From an uncultured Ectothiorhodospiraceae bacterium (GTDB lineage: Bacteria; Pseudomonadota; Gammaproteobacteria; Nitrococcales; Nitrococcaceae), in contig CAJXMZ010000003.1 of the NCBI GenBank assembly GCA_913056315.1, positions 1 through 51,148 on the forward strand: a DNA stretch of 51,148 bases, in the 5' to 3' direction. Below the pieces are notes generated by a model. The model saw only the letters and a program-made list of their open reading frames with translations. It did not search any database and was not told the DNA's origin. Shown one piece after another: positions 34,057-47,494 of the stretch. A program made the position numbers and the translations under genes. The first letter of the stretch is position 1. The number at the start of each line of letters is the position of its first letter.

Positions 34057-34947
34057 ATGGAAGCCACCACATCATTGGTCAGTGCCGATTACAATCGCTT
34101 ACCGCTCAAAGCCGGTAGCGAGGAGCACTATATTCGGGCGGTTAATGCCATTCCAGCGCTTGGCGCTGACGAAGAGCACAGCCTGGCAGTGCGGTATCGC
34201 GACAACCAAGATTTGGAGGCGGCGCGCTGGTTAGTGTTATCCAATTTGCGGTTTGTGGTGCACGTCGCGCGCGGCTATACCGGGTATGGCCTGCCACTGG
34301 CTGATTTAATTCAAGAAGGCAATATCGGGATGATGAAAGCGGTCAAACGCTTTGATCCAGATGTTGGCGTGCGCTTGGTGTCTTTTGCTGTTCACTGGAT
34401 TCGGGCCGAAATTCACGAATTTATTTTGCGCAACTGGCGCATCGTTAAGGTGGCAACCACCAAAGCGCAGCGGAAACTATTTTTTAACCTGCGCAGCGCC
34501 AAAAAGCGCTTAGGCTGGCTTAACCACGAAGAAGTTGAAGCGGTTGCCGCCGATTTGGGCGTTAAACCCGAGACCGTGCTCGAAATGGAATCGCGCTTAT
34601 CTGGACAAGACGTAGGCTTCGACCCTGCGCCTGAGTCGGATAATGATGACGACAGCACCGCCTACTCACCGGCCGCGTATTTGCAAGCTGACAAGGCTGA
34701 CCCCGCTCAGGCCATTGAAAGCGAAGACTACGAAGATTGGCGCGACGACTCACTGCATGCGGCACTGAACGGCCTTGATCAGCGCAGTCGCGATATTTTA
34801 ACGCGGCGTTGGTTAAAAGAGCCTAAGGCCACACTGCATACTCTGGCCGACGAATACGGAGTGTCAGCCGAGCGCATTCGCCAACTCGAAAAAAGCGCGC
34901 TTAAGCGCTTGCGCGAAGGGTTGCACGCCGACGTTCTCGAGGCCTAA
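34057..34947 (+). CDS. rpoH: RNA polymerase sigma-32 (heat shock) factor
   Basis: This 296-residue sigma factor directs transcription of heat-shock genes. The ATG at 34057 follows AGGAGG by 5 bp. Region 2 has [39 protein letters not shown], described here across residues about 52-90, and the recognition helix [15 protein letters not shown]. The RpoH box is present as [18 protein letters not shown], which separates it from RpoD and RpoS. Region 4 ends with [20 protein letters not shown]. It follows ftsX by 72 bp, the classical gammaproteobacterial location. Long AT-rich thermosensor folds in the leader cannot be judged by eye. Confidence 0.97.
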   Translation: MEATTSLVSADYNRLPLKAGSEEHYIRAVNAIPALGADEEHSLAVRYRDNQDLEAARWLVLSNLRFVVHVARGYTGYGLPLADLIQEGNIGMMKAVKRFDPDVGVRLVSFAVHWIRAEIHEFILRNWRIVKVATTKAQRKLFFNLRSAKKRLGWLNHEEVEAVAADLGVKPETVLEMESRLSGQDVGFDPAPESDNDDDSTAYSPAAYLQADKADPAQAIESEDYEDWRDDSLHAALNGLDQRSRDILTRRWLKEPKATLHTLADEYGVSAERIRQLEKSALKRLREGLHADVLEA

Positions 34948-34966
34948 GCGGCACGCAGCCAACGCC

Positions 34967-35641
34967 TTATAAGAGGCCGCGTTCAGCAAAGCTCACCGGG
35001 CGGCCTTCACCCACCACAAAGTGGTCAACCACCCGAATATCGACCACGCCCAGCGCTTGGGCCAAACGCTCGGTCATTTGCTCATCAGCTTGACTGGGTT
35101 CGGCCACGCCAGATGGATGGTTATGCGCAAAAATAACCGCTGCGGCATTAAAATCGAGCGCACGCCTGACAACCTCACGCGGATAGACGCTCGTGGCGTT
35201 AATGGTGCCGCGGAAAAGCTCCTCAAAACCGATCACCTGATGACGGTTATCCAAAAATAAACACACAAAAACCTCATGCGGTAAGTGCCGTAATCGCGCG
35301 GTTAAATACCGGCGGGTGTCCTCGGGACCCGCTAACGCGTCTCCGGGCTCAAGGCAGGCTTGCAAATGCCGTCGTGCCATTTCTAATACCGCTTGTAGCT
35401 GCGCATATTTGGCTGGGCCCAGACCATGATGCCCCGAAAATGCCGGCAAAGGCGCTTCAAGCAAAGGCCGTAGGCCGCCAAATCCTGCGAGTAAATCGCG
35501 CGCTAAATCCACCGCGGTTCGCCCTTGCACCCCGGTGCGCAAAAATAGCGCCAGCAGCTCGGCATCCGATAAACCCGCAGGCCCTTTTGCCAGCAACTTC
35601 TCGCGCGGGCGTTCGGCCGCCGGCCAGTCATTAATCCCCAT
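34967..35641 (-). CDS. radC: RadC/JAMM-domain family protein
   Basis: This 224-residue protein has an N-terminal helix-hairpin-helix-like region ([33 protein letters not shown]). A C-terminal JAMM/MPN domain has the metal motif [14 protein letters not shown] and the upstream glutamate in [11 protein letters not shown]. The family was named for an E. coli radiation phenotype later attributed to recG, and its real role is still unclear; DNA-processing or Zn-peptidase activity is suspected. It is divergent from coaBC with 82 bp between the starts, the usual arrangement. The ATG at 35641 matches the family start MGINDWP. Confidence 0.95.
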   Translation of the reverse strand: MGINDWPAAERPREKLLAKGPAGLSDAELLALFLRTGVQGRTAVDLARDLLAGFGGLRPLLEAPLPAFSGHHGLGPAKYAQLQAVLEMARRHLQACLEPGDALAGPEDTRRYLTARLRHLPHEVFVCLFLDNRHQVIGFEELFRGTINATSVYPREVVRRALDFNAAAVIFAHNHPSGVAEPSQADEQMTERLAQALGVVDIRVVDHFVVGEGRPVSFAERGLL

Positions 35642-35723
35642 GAGCAACGTCCTTGTTTGTTTTCATGCCAGGCGCAACAGTGTAAGTTCCGATCTTCAAC
35701 ACAACCTGTGAACCGGTTCCGCT

Positions 35724-36920
35724 ATGACACTTTCTGGTGAGCGAATTATCTTGGGCGTAAGCGGCGGCATTGCCGCTTACAAAGCACCTGACTTGGTGCG
35801 ACGGCTGCGCGAGCGCGGTGCCCAAGTGCGTGTCGTGCTAACCCGTGGGGCCGAAGCGTTCATCACACCACTGACCTTTCAAGCGGTATCACACCAGTCG
35901 GTTCACTCCGAGCTCCTTGACCCCGAAGCGGAAGCCGGCATGGGCCATTTAGAGCTAGCCCGCTGGGCTGATCGCATCGTTATTGCGCCCGCTAGCGCCG
36001 ACCTCATGGCGCGACTGGCCGCCGGCATGGCTGATGACCTGCTCACCACATTGTGTTTGGCCACTCAAGCGCCGCTGGTTGTGTGTCCCGCGATGAATCA
36101 TATTATGTGGCAAGCCCCCGCCACGCAGGCCAATACCGCGCGACTTATCGAGCGCTCAGTGACTTTGCTGGGTCCTGAAGTAGGCGAGTTGGCTGAAGGC
36201 GAATCGGGACCCGGGCGTTTAATGGAGCCCACCGCCATCGTTGCCGCACTCGAGGCCATGCCCCCCGCCGGCACCCATTCAGCTCTGCGCGACCAACGGG
36301 TGATTGTCACCGCGGGCCCCACCCACGAGGCCATTGACCCGGTACGCTTTATCGCCAACCGCAGCAGCGGACGCATGGGCTTTGCCGTTGCCAGCGCAGC
36401 AGCCAAAGCGGGCGCTCAAGTGACTTTAATCGCGGGCCCCAGCCAACTCACCACACCGCAGGGCGTTGAGCGAATTGACGTGGAAAGCGCCAACGACATG
36501 CATGCTGCAGTCATGGAGCGCATTAGCGAGTGTGATGTGTTTATTGCCGCAGCCGCGGTTGCCGACTATCGAATCGAGTCGCCCAGTACGCAAAAAATGA
36601 AAAAATCATCGCAGCCCGCCGCGCTCTCGTTGGTACCTAATCCAGATATCGTTAAAGCCGTGGCCGATCTAAGCAATGGCCCCTACACCGTTGGTTTTGC
36701 TGCTGAGACCCAAGCCGTTATCGAACAAGCCCAGCAAAAACGCATTGATAAAAAGCTCGATATGATCGCCGCCAACATGGTGGGCATCAATCAAGGCTTT
36801 GATGTGGCTGATAATTGTTTAACCGTACTTTGGGCGGATCAGCAACGCACTCTGGGCCCTGCACCGAAAACCCACGTTGCTGAGGGGTTAATTGAGCTCA
36901 TTGGAGAGCAACTAGCATGA
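35724..36920 (+). CDS. coaBC: Bifunctional phosphopantothenoylcysteine decarboxylase / phosphopantothenate-cysteine ligase
   Basis: This 398-residue fusion performs two steps of coenzyme A synthesis. The N-terminal CoaC flavoprotein has [38 protein letters not shown] and the PAMNHIMW motif with its Cys just before. The C-terminal CoaB half has [20 protein letters not shown], then [16 protein letters not shown], the CTP-binding region and KMKKSS. Length and order are standard. It overlaps dut by 4 bp. Confidence 0.97.
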   Translation: MTLSGERIILGVSGGIAAYKAPDLVRRLRERGAQVRVVLTRGAEAFITPLTFQAVSHQSVHSELLDPEAEAGMGHLELARWADRIVIAPASADLMARLAAGMADDLLTTLCLATQAPLVVCPAMNHIMWQAPATQANTARLIERSVTLLGPEVGELAEGESGPGRLMEPTAIVAALEAMPPAGTHSALRDQRVIVTAGPTHEAIDPVRFIANRSSGRMGFAVASAAAKAGAQVTLIAGPSQLTTPQGVERIDVESANDMHAAVMERISECDVFIAAAAVADYRIESPSTQKMKKSSQPAALSLVPNPDIVKAVADLSNGPYTVGFAAETQAVIEQAQQKRIDKKLDMIAANMVGINQGFDVADNCLTVLWADQQRTLGPAPKTHVAEGLIELIGEQLA

Positions 36921-37372
36921 ATAATGTTGAACTGCGTGTCCTCGACCCGCGTTTGGGCGAGGAATGGCCTATGCCAGACTACGCCACGGCCGGCGCCGCT
37001 GGCATCGATTTGCGCGCTTGCCTGCAAACACCCACCACCTTAGCGCCCGGTGACACCCAACTCATCGCCTCAGGCATTGCCGTGCATATTGCCGACAACG
37101 CCTATGCCGCGGTGGTGCTGCCGCGCTCGGGATTGGGCCACAAACACGGGATCGTGCTGGGTAATTTAGTCGGGCTGATTGACTCCGATTACCAGGGTGA
37201 GATTTTTATTTCGTGTTGGAATCGCAGCACGGAGACTTTTACCATCGAGCCCGGTGAGCGCATTGCACAGCTGGTGTTCATGCCGGTTGCCCGACCCAGC
37301 TTTAATCGGGTCGATGCCTTTGAAGATAGCGAACGCGGTAGTGGTGGCTTTGGCCATACCGGGCGTCATTAA
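36917..37372 (+). CDS. dut: Deoxyuridine 5'-triphosphate nucleotidohydrolase
   Basis: This 151-residue trimeric dUTPase hydrolyses dUTP to dUMP and pyrophosphate, preventing uracil incorporation and feeding thymidylate synthesis. Motif 1 is [10 protein letters not shown], motif 2 [12 protein letters not shown], motif 3 [14 protein letters not shown], motif 4 [13 protein letters not shown] and motif 5 [12 protein letters not shown]. All five are intact. Its start lies in the end of coaBC (ATGA overlap), the typical coaBC-dut pair, and the mutase gene follows after 18 bp. Confidence 0.98.
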   Translation: MNNVELRVLDPRLGEEWPMPDYATAGAAGIDLRACLQTPTTLAPGDTQLIASGIAVHIADNAYAAVVLPRSGLGHKHGIVLGNLVGLIDSDYQGEIFISCWNRSTETFTIEPGERIAQLVFMPVARPSFNRVDAFEDSERGSGGFGHTGRH

Positions 37373-37390
37373 TCCAATCTAAGAGAGCTT

Positions 37391-38770
37391 ATGCAAGCCA
37401 TCGACCCCGCCATTCTTCGCGCTTATGATATTCGTGGGCTCGTTGATCAAGATCTCACTGAGGACACCGTACGTGCGCTGGGCCAAGCCATTGGCAGCAC
37501 CGCTATTGATGCCGGCCAGCACAGCCTGGTGGTGGGGTATGACGGCCGCGATTCCAGCCCGCGCTTAGCTAACGCGTTGCAAGCGGGGCTGCAAGCCTGC
37601 GGCTGTGACGTCATCGATATTGGCCAAGTGCCAACGCCAGTGATGTACTTCGCGACCCACCATTTAGGCACGCAAGCCGGCGTGGCGATTACCGGCAGCC
37701 ACAACCCGGCTGCCTACAATGGTCTAAAAACCATCATTAATGGCCGACCGCTGTGGGGTGAGGGGATTAGCGCACTTGGCAAGCGTATTGCCAATAACGA
37801 CTTGCGCCAAGGCGCTGGCACCTACCGCAGCGACGATGTGTTGGATGCCTATCAAGCACAGATTACCCAAGACATTCACCTCGCGCGGCCCCTGCGTGTC
37901 GTGGTCGACTGCGGTAATGGCGTGCCCGGTGCGTCCGCACCCGGCGTGCTAGAAGCACTAGGCGCCGAAGTCATTCCGCTGTTTTGTGAAGTCGATGGAC
38001 GCTTCCCCAACCACCACCCTGACCCGACCGTACCGGATAACTTAACTGATCTAATTGCAGCGGTAGCCAGCCACAACGCGGATATTGGTTTGGCGTTTGA
38101 TGGCGATGGCGATCGACTGGGCGTAGTCGATAACACCGGCCATATCATTTGGGCAGACCGGCAAATGATGCTCTATGCCCGCGCCATCCTGGCGCAACGC
38201 CCCGGCGAGCAAATCGTCTTTGACGTCAAATGCAGCGCTCGGCTGGCCGAGGTAATCGAGCAGGCCGGCGGCCAAGCCTGTATGTGGAAAACCGGGCATT
38301 CGCTGATTAAAGAAAAGCTCCGCGAGACCGGCGCGCCGCTGGCCGGCGAAATGAGCGGGCATTTGTTTTTTAACGACCGCTGGTATGGCTTTGATGATGC
38401 CACTTATGCTGCCGCACGCTTGCTTGAACTCATTAGCGCTGATTCACGCCCGGCTAGCGCGATATTTGCCGAGCTCCCCGAACCGGTGAGCACCCCAGAG
38501 ATTCGACTCGACCTAAACGAAGGCGAACCCGCCCAGTTAATGCGCGCGCTAATGCAGCAAGCCGACACCTTTGATGATGCCACCCTCACCACCATTGATG
38601 GCTTGCGCGTGGACTTTGCCAATGGCTGGGGCTTGGTGCGCGCTTCAAACACCCAGCCCTGTTTGGTGATGCGTTTTGAGGGCACTGACCAGGACCAACT
38701 ATCGGCCATCCAAGCGCGGTTTAATGCCCTGATTGCACAGGCCGCGGCCAGTCAAGGTATTCAGGTTTAA
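37391..38770 (+). CDS. algC: Phosphomannomutase/phosphoglucomutase (AlgC-type)
   Basis: This 459-residue alpha-D-phosphohexomutase interconverts mannose- or glucose-6-phosphate and their 1-phosphates for polysaccharide and LPS synthesis. The phosphoserine loop is GVAITGSHNPAAYNGLK. The metal loop is DGDGDRLGVVD, the sugar-binding loop GEMSGHLFF, and the phosphate-binding loop near the end is VRASNTQPCLVMRFEG. The order coaBC-dut-algC-argB is the one known from Pseudomonas, which supports the symbol. The Pseudomonas enzyme uses both sugars, and this one probably does too. Confidence 0.94.
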   Translation: MQAIDPAILRAYDIRGLVDQDLTEDTVRALGQAIGSTAIDAGQHSLVVGYDGRDSSPRLANALQAGLQACGCDVIDIGQVPTPVMYFATHHLGTQAGVAITGSHNPAAYNGLKTIINGRPLWGEGISALGKRIANNDLRQGAGTYRSDDVLDAYQAQITQDIHLARPLRVVVDCGNGVPGASAPGVLEALGAEVIPLFCEVDGRFPNHHPDPTVPDNLTDLIAAVASHNADIGLAFDGDGDRLGVVDNTGHIIWADRQMMLYARAILAQRPGEQIVFDVKCSARLAEVIEQAGGQACMWKTGHSLIKEKLRETGAPLAGEMSGHLFFNDRWYGFDDATYAAARLLELISADSRPASAIFAELPEPVSTPEIRLDLNEGEPAQLMRALMQQADTFDDATLTTIDGLRVDFANGWGLVRASNTQPCLVMRFEGTDQDQLSAIQARFNALIAQAAASQGIQV

Positions 38771-38822
38771 AAGCCAAGACTTGCGCCCATGCCCGCGCAA
38801 AGCCACTATTTAATCGAAGTAA

Positions 38823-40399
<1,577 letters not shown>

Positions 40400-40403
40400 C
40401 GCT

Positions 40404-43046
40404 CTACCCAGTGTTGCGCATGCCAGCGGCAATGCCATTAATACAAATCATGAGTGCTTCGCGTAGATCTTCTTCTTGGCCATGGCGAATGCGATCGAGT
40501 AGCTCAACCTGCAGCAGATTAAGCGGATCGACATAGGGGTTACGCACACCCACTGAGCGCTGCACGACGGGCGCATCGTCGAGCGGGTTTTCATGCCCAC
40601 TCACCGTTAATACCGATTCGCGGGTTTGTCCTAGCCGATCGCGCAAGCGCTCACCGAATGGTTGCAGCTCCTCAGGCACCAGGCGTGCATCATACCAAGC
40701 GGCCACCGCCGGATCGCTTTTGGCCAAAACCATCTCAAGCATATCGATAAAGGCCTGAAAAAATGGCCACGCCTGATACATGTGCTGGAGCTCGTCGGCA
40801 CGCCCATCCGCAATGGCCTTGGCCAGGGCATCACCAGCGCCAAGCCAGGCGGGTAGCAATAGACGGGTTTGCGTCCACGCAAAAATCCAAGGGATCGCGC
40901 GCAAACTCTCAACGCCAACTGTTGGCTTGCGTCGAGCAGGCCGGCTGCCAATAGCCAGATGGCTAATTTCATGCTCAGGCGTTGCGTGGCGAAAGTACTC
41001 GATAAAGTCAGGGGTCTCGCGCACCAGCTTGCGATAGACCGAGCATGAGGTTTGCGCGAGCGATTCCATACACTCACGCCAAGCGGGCTGAGGGGGGCTG
41101 GGTGGGTTAAGCGTCGCCTCGGCCACCGCGGTGGTGTAGAGCTCAAGATTGCGCTCGGCAATACCCGGTAGCCCAAACTTTGCCTGTATCACCTCGCCTT
41201 GCTCGGTCACGCGCAATCGCCCGGCGACCGAACCCGGCGGTTGCGAGAGAATCGCGGTATGCGTCGGACCACCGCCCCGACCAATCGACCCGCCGCGGCC
41301 GTGAAAGAGCGTCAAGCGAATATTTTTATCCCGCGCGGTTTCCACCAATTGCTCTTGGGTTTGATAGAGCGCCCACGCCGCAGCCATGTGGCTGGCGTCT
41401 TTGGCCGAATCCGAGTAACCGATCATGACCTCTTGCACGCCATCGATGTGCTCGCGATACCAATCGATCTCGAGCAGCTGCAATAAACAACCTTGGGCCC
41501 CCTGCAGGTCAGTAAGCGTTTCAAATAACGGCACGACTCGCAGCGATGATGTCACCCCGGCCTCTTTTTGCAGCAATTTAACCGCCAAAATATCCGAAGG
41601 TTTAGAGGCCATTGAAATGACATAGGCCCCTAGCGAATCAGCGCCCATTTCGGCGATGACCGCAAAGGTATCGAGCACTTCAGCAACACTTTCACTGGGC
41701 TCAAAGTCATGCGGTATTAATGGCCGCCGGCTGCTGAGCTCTTGAATTAAAAACGCTTGGCGCTGGGCTTCGCTCCAGTCGGCATAGTGACCCATGCCCA
41801 CCGCCTGAGTCAGCGCATCTAAGGCCTCAGTATGACGGGATGACTCTTGGCGGATATCGACCCGCATAAGCGTTAGGCCGAATACGGATAAGCGCCGCAG
41901 CAAGTCTTTTAGTCGCCCCTCGGCCACCACACTGGCGCCGCACTCGTGCAACGACTCATAGCAAAGCATCAGGGGTTTGCGCAGATCATCGGCGTGCCAA
42001 TAAATGGGCGTATCCGCTGGACGCCGGCCCGCCAGACGCGCATCGGCCCACTGCCGCGTGGCGATGAGCTGCTTGCGAACTGCCTTAAGCGCCGCGCGGT
42101 AGGGCTCCCACACATCACCCACCCAGTCGCGCAACGCGGCGTTGGCGTCGCGCATCGAAAGCTCTTCGATTAGCGCATTGAGCTCACCTTCATACAGCTC
42201 GGTGGCCTTCCAGCGATTGAGCAGGCAAACCTCGCGCGTCACCGTTGCCGTGACCCGCGGGTTGCCGTCGCGATCACCGCCCATCCATGAGCCAAAGTGA
42301 ATCGGGGCGGCCGTTAAATCCAAACCCTGTTGGGTATGACGTCTGAGCATGCGATCCAGCCGGCGCAAATACCGCGGCACGACATTCCACAGCGTTTGTT
42401 CGATGACCGCCAAACCCCAGCGTGCTTCATCCTGTGGCGCCGGACGGCGACGCCGAATCTCATCGGTTTCCCACGCGGCGGTAATTTCACGGCGCAGCGA
42501 CTGGTGGGTTTCTTCAATTTCTTCGGGGGTTGGATCAAGCCGATCGCCTTGATCAAGCAACTCGGCGATGCGGTTGTACTTTTGCAGCAGCGAGCGGCGC
42601 ATAACTTCGGTGGGATGCGCCGTTAGGACTAGCTCTATGTCCAAATTAGCGACACTTGCGTGTAATTGCGCCGGATCGCAGGTGGCGGCCATTTGATTAA
42701 AAAAGGCTTCGAGCGAACCGCGCAACGGACCGGTATCAGGATCACGAATCCACGCCCGACTGCGGCGCACGCGGTGGTGCTGTTCAGCAATGTTGGCCAA
42801 ATTAAGAAACTGCGAAAACGCGCGCACCACCGGTACGATCAGCTCGTCAGGCAGAGCACCGAGGCGTTGTTCAAGTGCGCGACCCGAGGCTTCATCGCCA
42901 GCCCGGGCCTCTTTGGCCAGGCCCCGAATCTCTTCAACGGTTTCATAAACGCGTTCACCGCCCTGGTCGTGCAAAGTGCTACCCAGCAACCCACCGAGCT
43001 GACGGATGTCTTCGCGCAGCGGTTGGTCACTGCGATTTTCACTCAT
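40404..43046 (-). CDS. ppc: Phosphoenolpyruvate carboxylase
   Basis: This 880-residue enzyme carboxylates PEP to oxaloacetate, replenishing the TCA cycle. The active-site His lies in LVLTAHPTEVMRRSLL, and the second region includes VMIGYSDSAKDASHMAAAWA, LTLFHGRGGSIGRGGGP and VTEQGEVIQAKFG. The C-terminal end ICINGIAAGMRNTG is standard and required for activity. The ATG at 43046 is preferred over a TTG six bases upstream; GGGGG-rich sequence lies 6 to 10 bp before it. pyrE follows after 4 bp. Confidence 0.98.
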   Translation of the reverse strand: MSENRSDQPLREDIRQLGGLLGSTLHDQGGERVYETVEEIRGLAKEARAGDEASGRALEQRLGALPDELIVPVVRAFSQFLNLANIAEQHHRVRRSRAWIRDPDTGPLRGSLEAFFNQMAATCDPAQLHASVANLDIELVLTAHPTEVMRRSLLQKYNRIAELLDQGDRLDPTPEEIEETHQSLRREITAAWETDEIRRRRPAPQDEARWGLAVIEQTLWNVVPRYLRRLDRMLRRHTQQGLDLTAAPIHFGSWMGGDRDGNPRVTATVTREVCLLNRWKATELYEGELNALIEELSMRDANAALRDWVGDVWEPYRAALKAVRKQLIATRQWADARLAGRRPADTPIYWHADDLRKPLMLCYESLHECGASVVAEGRLKDLLRRLSVFGLTLMRVDIRQESSRHTEALDALTQAVGMGHYADWSEAQRQAFLIQELSSRRPLIPHDFEPSESVAEVLDTFAVIAEMGADSLGAYVISMASKPSDILAVKLLQKEAGVTSSLRVVPLFETLTDLQGAQGCLLQLLEIDWYREHIDGVQEVMIGYSDSAKDASHMAAAWALYQTQEQLVETARDKNIRLTLFHGRGGSIGRGGGPTHTAILSQPPGSVAGRLRVTEQGEVIQAKFGLPGIAERNLELYTTAVAEATLNPPSPPQPAWRECMESLAQTSCSVYRKLVRETPDFIEYFRHATPEHEISHLAIGSRPARRKPTVGVESLRAIPWIFAWTQTRLLLPAWLGAGDALAKAIADGRADELQHMYQAWPFFQAFIDMLEMVLAKSDPAVAAWYDARLVPEELQPFGERLRDRLGQTRESVLTVSGHENPLDDAPVVQRSVGVRNPYVDPLNLLQVELLDRIRHGQEEDLREALMICINGIAAGMRNTG

Positions 43047-43152
43047 ACTCAAGCCCCCTTGATAAGCGGCATTCTCGCCAATGCACCCGCCCCATTCAAG
43101 GTAGGTGCGAGCAGCGCTTGCTGCGCTTGGGTAGTTGAACGACTATACGCGC

Positions 43153-45556
<2,404 letters not shown>

Positions 45557-45566
45557 AGACGTTTCT

Positions 45567-45845
45567 ATGCCTGACACCCACATTCAACCGGCTCATCTCG
45601 CACTCTACGAACATGACCTATGCGGCTTTTGCCAAAGCGTGCGTCGTGCTACCGATGGACTTGGTTTAGCGCTCGAGTCCCGTAATATTCTTAATGAACC
45701 TAACCGCCGCCAAGAACTCATCGAAGGGGGCGGCAAGGGCATGGTGCCTTGCCTGTATATTGAATATCCCGATGGCCGCAGCGAATGGCTGTATGAATCG
45801 CGCGATATTATTGACTACCTAAAGCAGATTGCTGCGGGCGAATAA
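45567..45845 (+). CDS. Glutaredoxin/GST N-terminal-domain protein
   Basis: This 92-residue single-domain thioredoxin-fold protein has CGFCQSV near residue 18, a glutaredoxin-like CxxC, in the position seen in GST-N/GrxB-type proteins. The cis-proline motif follows as GMVPCLYIEYPDG, and the end YESRDIIDYL is the glutathione-binding Glu-Ser-x-x-I pattern. It has no GST C-terminal domain. It follows trxB by 10 bp, which suggests joint expression and a role in thiol redox balance. The ATG at 45567 is chosen since the longer frame lies inside trxB. Confidence 0.88.
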   Translation: MPDTHIQPAHLALYEHDLCGFCQSVRRATDGLGLALESRNILNEPNRRQELIEGGGKGMVPCLYIEYPDGRSEWLYESRDIIDYLKQIAAGE

Positions 45846-46349
45846 TCACAGCAACAACTGCTTTAAATCTTTTATCAACAAAAACAAATGCAAGGGGTCG
45901 GTTGGACTGCGCTCAAAACCCCACGACTCGTACCAACCCCGTGCCGCATCCTCTTTAGCGTGCACAAGCAAGCTGCGAATCCCTGCAATATCAGACGCCT
46001 GAGCCGTTCTTAAAAGAGCATCTTTAAGTAGCGCCCGCCCAAGACCGAGTCGTTGGTGCGCTGTATGCACCGCCAACCTCGCCAAAATCATTACCGGCAC
46101 TGGATGACGAGCAAGACCTTTCAGCACTCGGTCTGGGGCCTCATCCGGATGAATACTGCCCACGGCTAGACTATAAAAACCAGCTACCTCGTCGCCACAA
46201 CAAGTTACATAAGTCTGTGCGCTATTACTTTTTTGATTGGCCAGCGCATACCGCTTAAGGAACTGATTAAGCGCTTCGTCACCACAATCAAAGTGATCGG
46301 TTAAGTCTAATGCTGCAAGCTTTCGAACCGGACTGAACTGATCACTCAA
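45846..46349 (-). CDS. GNAT acetyltransferase toxin (TacT-like)
   Basis: This 167-residue protein carries the GNAT fold with the acetyl-CoA loop HQRLGLGRALLKDAL (about 98-112). The conserved Tyr140 lies in ARGWYESWGFERSP, the same residue number as the catalytic tyrosine of Salmonella TacT as I recall it. Such toxins acetylate the amino group of aminoacyl-tRNAs and halt translation. It starts with TTG in a TTGA overlap with the upstream DUF1778 antitoxin gene, so its translation depends on the antitoxin. The gene ends 0 bp from the GST-N gene, convergent. Base composition looks more AT-rich than the neighbours, a hint of later arrival. Confidence 0.92.
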   Translation of the reverse strand: MSDQFSPVRKLAALDLTDHFDCGDEALNQFLKRYALANQKSNSAQTYVTCCGDEVAGFYSLAVGSIHPDEAPDRVLKGLARHPVPVMILARLAVHTAHQRLGLGRALLKDALLRTAQASDIAGIRSLLVHAKEDAARGWYESWGFERSPTDPLHLFLLIKDLKQLLL

Positions 46350-46624
46350 TCAAGCACTCCGGGTTCACTCAAGAGTCGCTTCAAGCGTGGTTTGGATTGC
46401 ACCGGACGATCTAGGGCCTCCTGAAATGCCACCCATTGCCTATCATTCAAGACAAACTGCCTGCGATCAGCCAGCGCCTGCTCGGCCGCTGTTACACCGG
46501 CATCGAGCAAAAATTCACTCACGGTTTTGTGATTTGCCCGCGCGGCGTTCTGCAGTAGCTCCTTAACAAGCTTACTTGCCCGAACGTCAATCCGTTCTGA
46601 CTTTGATAAAGGGTTTGTATTCAT
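46346..46624 (-). CDS. DUF1778 ribbon-helix-helix antitoxin (TacA-like)
   Basis: This 92-residue protein has an N-terminal RHH DNA-binding part (SERIDVRASKLVKELLQNAA ... TVSEFLLDAGVTAAEQAL) that matches the DUF1778 pattern. A C-terminal tail (FVLNDRQWVAFQEALDRP) is the segment that neutralises the partner acetyltransferase in this class. The ATG at 46624 is chosen over an upstream GTG/ATG frame because the promoter lies in between. It should repress its own promoter together with the toxin. The ATG follows the -10 hexamer by only 7 bases, so its mRNA may be leaderless. Confidence 0.92.
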   Translation of the reverse strand: MNTNPLSKSERIDVRASKLVKELLQNAARANHKTVSEFLLDAGVTAAEQALADRRQFVLNDRQWVAFQEALDRPVQSKPRLKRLLSEPGVLD

Positions 46625-46631
46625 GGCGTGC

Positions 46632-46661
46632 AGTATAGACGTACGTACGTTGTCAGGACAA
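46632..46661 (-). promoter_or_regulatory. Promoter and inverted-repeat operators of the toxin-antitoxin pair
   Basis: Read on the minus strand, TTGTCC and TATACT are 18 bp apart. Two palindromes overlap this region: GTTGTC-AG-GACAAC in plus-strand reading (46649-46662) covers the -35, and ACGTACGTACGT (46639-46650) fills the spacer. Both could be operator half-sites for the RHH antitoxin. Confidence 0.65.
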
Positions 46662-46679
46662 CTACCCTTTGTCTGACCA

Positions 46680-47459
46680 TTAACAATCCCAATCGTAATC
46701 AATCGTCAACGGGGCATGATCTGAAAACCGATCGGCGCGGTGAATACGCGCGTTTTTGGCGGTTGCAGCAATCCCAGGGGTGGCCACATGGTAGTCAATT
46801 CGCCAGCCGGTATTATTAGCCCACGCCTGCCCTCGGTATGACCACCACGTGTACTCATCCGGTTGGTCGTTAAGCACTCGAAACACATCAACATAGCCAG
46901 TATCGCCAAACAACCGATCGAGCCACTCGCGCTCATGCGGCAAAAAGCCTGAGTTTTTGCGGTTGGAACGCCAGTTTTTTAAATCGCGCTCGGTATGGGC
47001 GATATTCCAATCACCACAAATCAAATACTCCCGCCCATCGTTTGCCATGGCGGCAAGCTTATCGAGCAGCGGCTCAAGAAAGGCATCCTTAATGCTCTGC
47101 CGATGCTCACCCGAGCTACCCGAGGGCATATAAAACGAAATAACACTTAAGTTGCCAAACTGCGCTTCAAGCCATCGCCCCTCGCAGTCGATGGCATCAA
47201 TACCAATGCCACGCGAAATCTTATCGGGCTCGCGTAGGCTATAGAGGGCAACGCCGCTGTAGCCTTTCTTTTGCGCATCGGCAAACGCTGAGGTGTAGCC
47301 TTCGGGAAAGTAAGGCCCATCGTCGAGCTGCTCTCGCTGGGCCTTAGTTTCTTGAATGCACAGCACATCCGGGCGCTCATCGGCTAGCCAGTCAAAAAAA
47401 CCTTTCCGCTGGGCGGCTCGAATACCATTGAGATTGGCGGTCATAATTGAAATTGTCAT
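46680..47459 (-). CDS. xthA: Exodeoxyribonuclease III family AP endonuclease
   Basis: This 259-residue enzyme of the EEP superfamily cuts DNA 5' to abasic sites and removes 3' blocks in base-excision repair. The N-terminal TANLNGIRAAQRKGFFDWL is standard. The metal Glu is in LCIQETKAQ, and the active-site patterns are YMPSGSSGE, LICGDWNIAHTERDL, WWSYRGQAWANNTGWRIDY and the final FSDHAPLTIDYDW with the catalytic Asp-His. The ATG at 47459 fits the family start. The gene is divergent from the PduO-like gene with a 35-bp gap. The symbol is by closest known family; ExoA-type names are equally possible. Confidence 0.95.
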   Translation of the reverse strand: MTISIMTANLNGIRAAQRKGFFDWLADERPDVLCIQETKAQREQLDDGPYFPEGYTSAFADAQKKGYSGVALYSLREPDKISRGIGIDAIDCEGRWLEAQFGNLSVISFYMPSGSSGEHRQSIKDAFLEPLLDKLAAMANDGREYLICGDWNIAHTERDLKNWRSNRKNSGFLPHEREWLDRLFGDTGYVDVFRVLNDQPDEYTWWSYRGQAWANNTGWRIDYHVATPGIAATAKNARIHRADRFSDHAPLTIDYDWDC

Positions 47460-47494
47460 AGGCGCTAGGATAACCAAAACGCCAAGGAGTCAAA

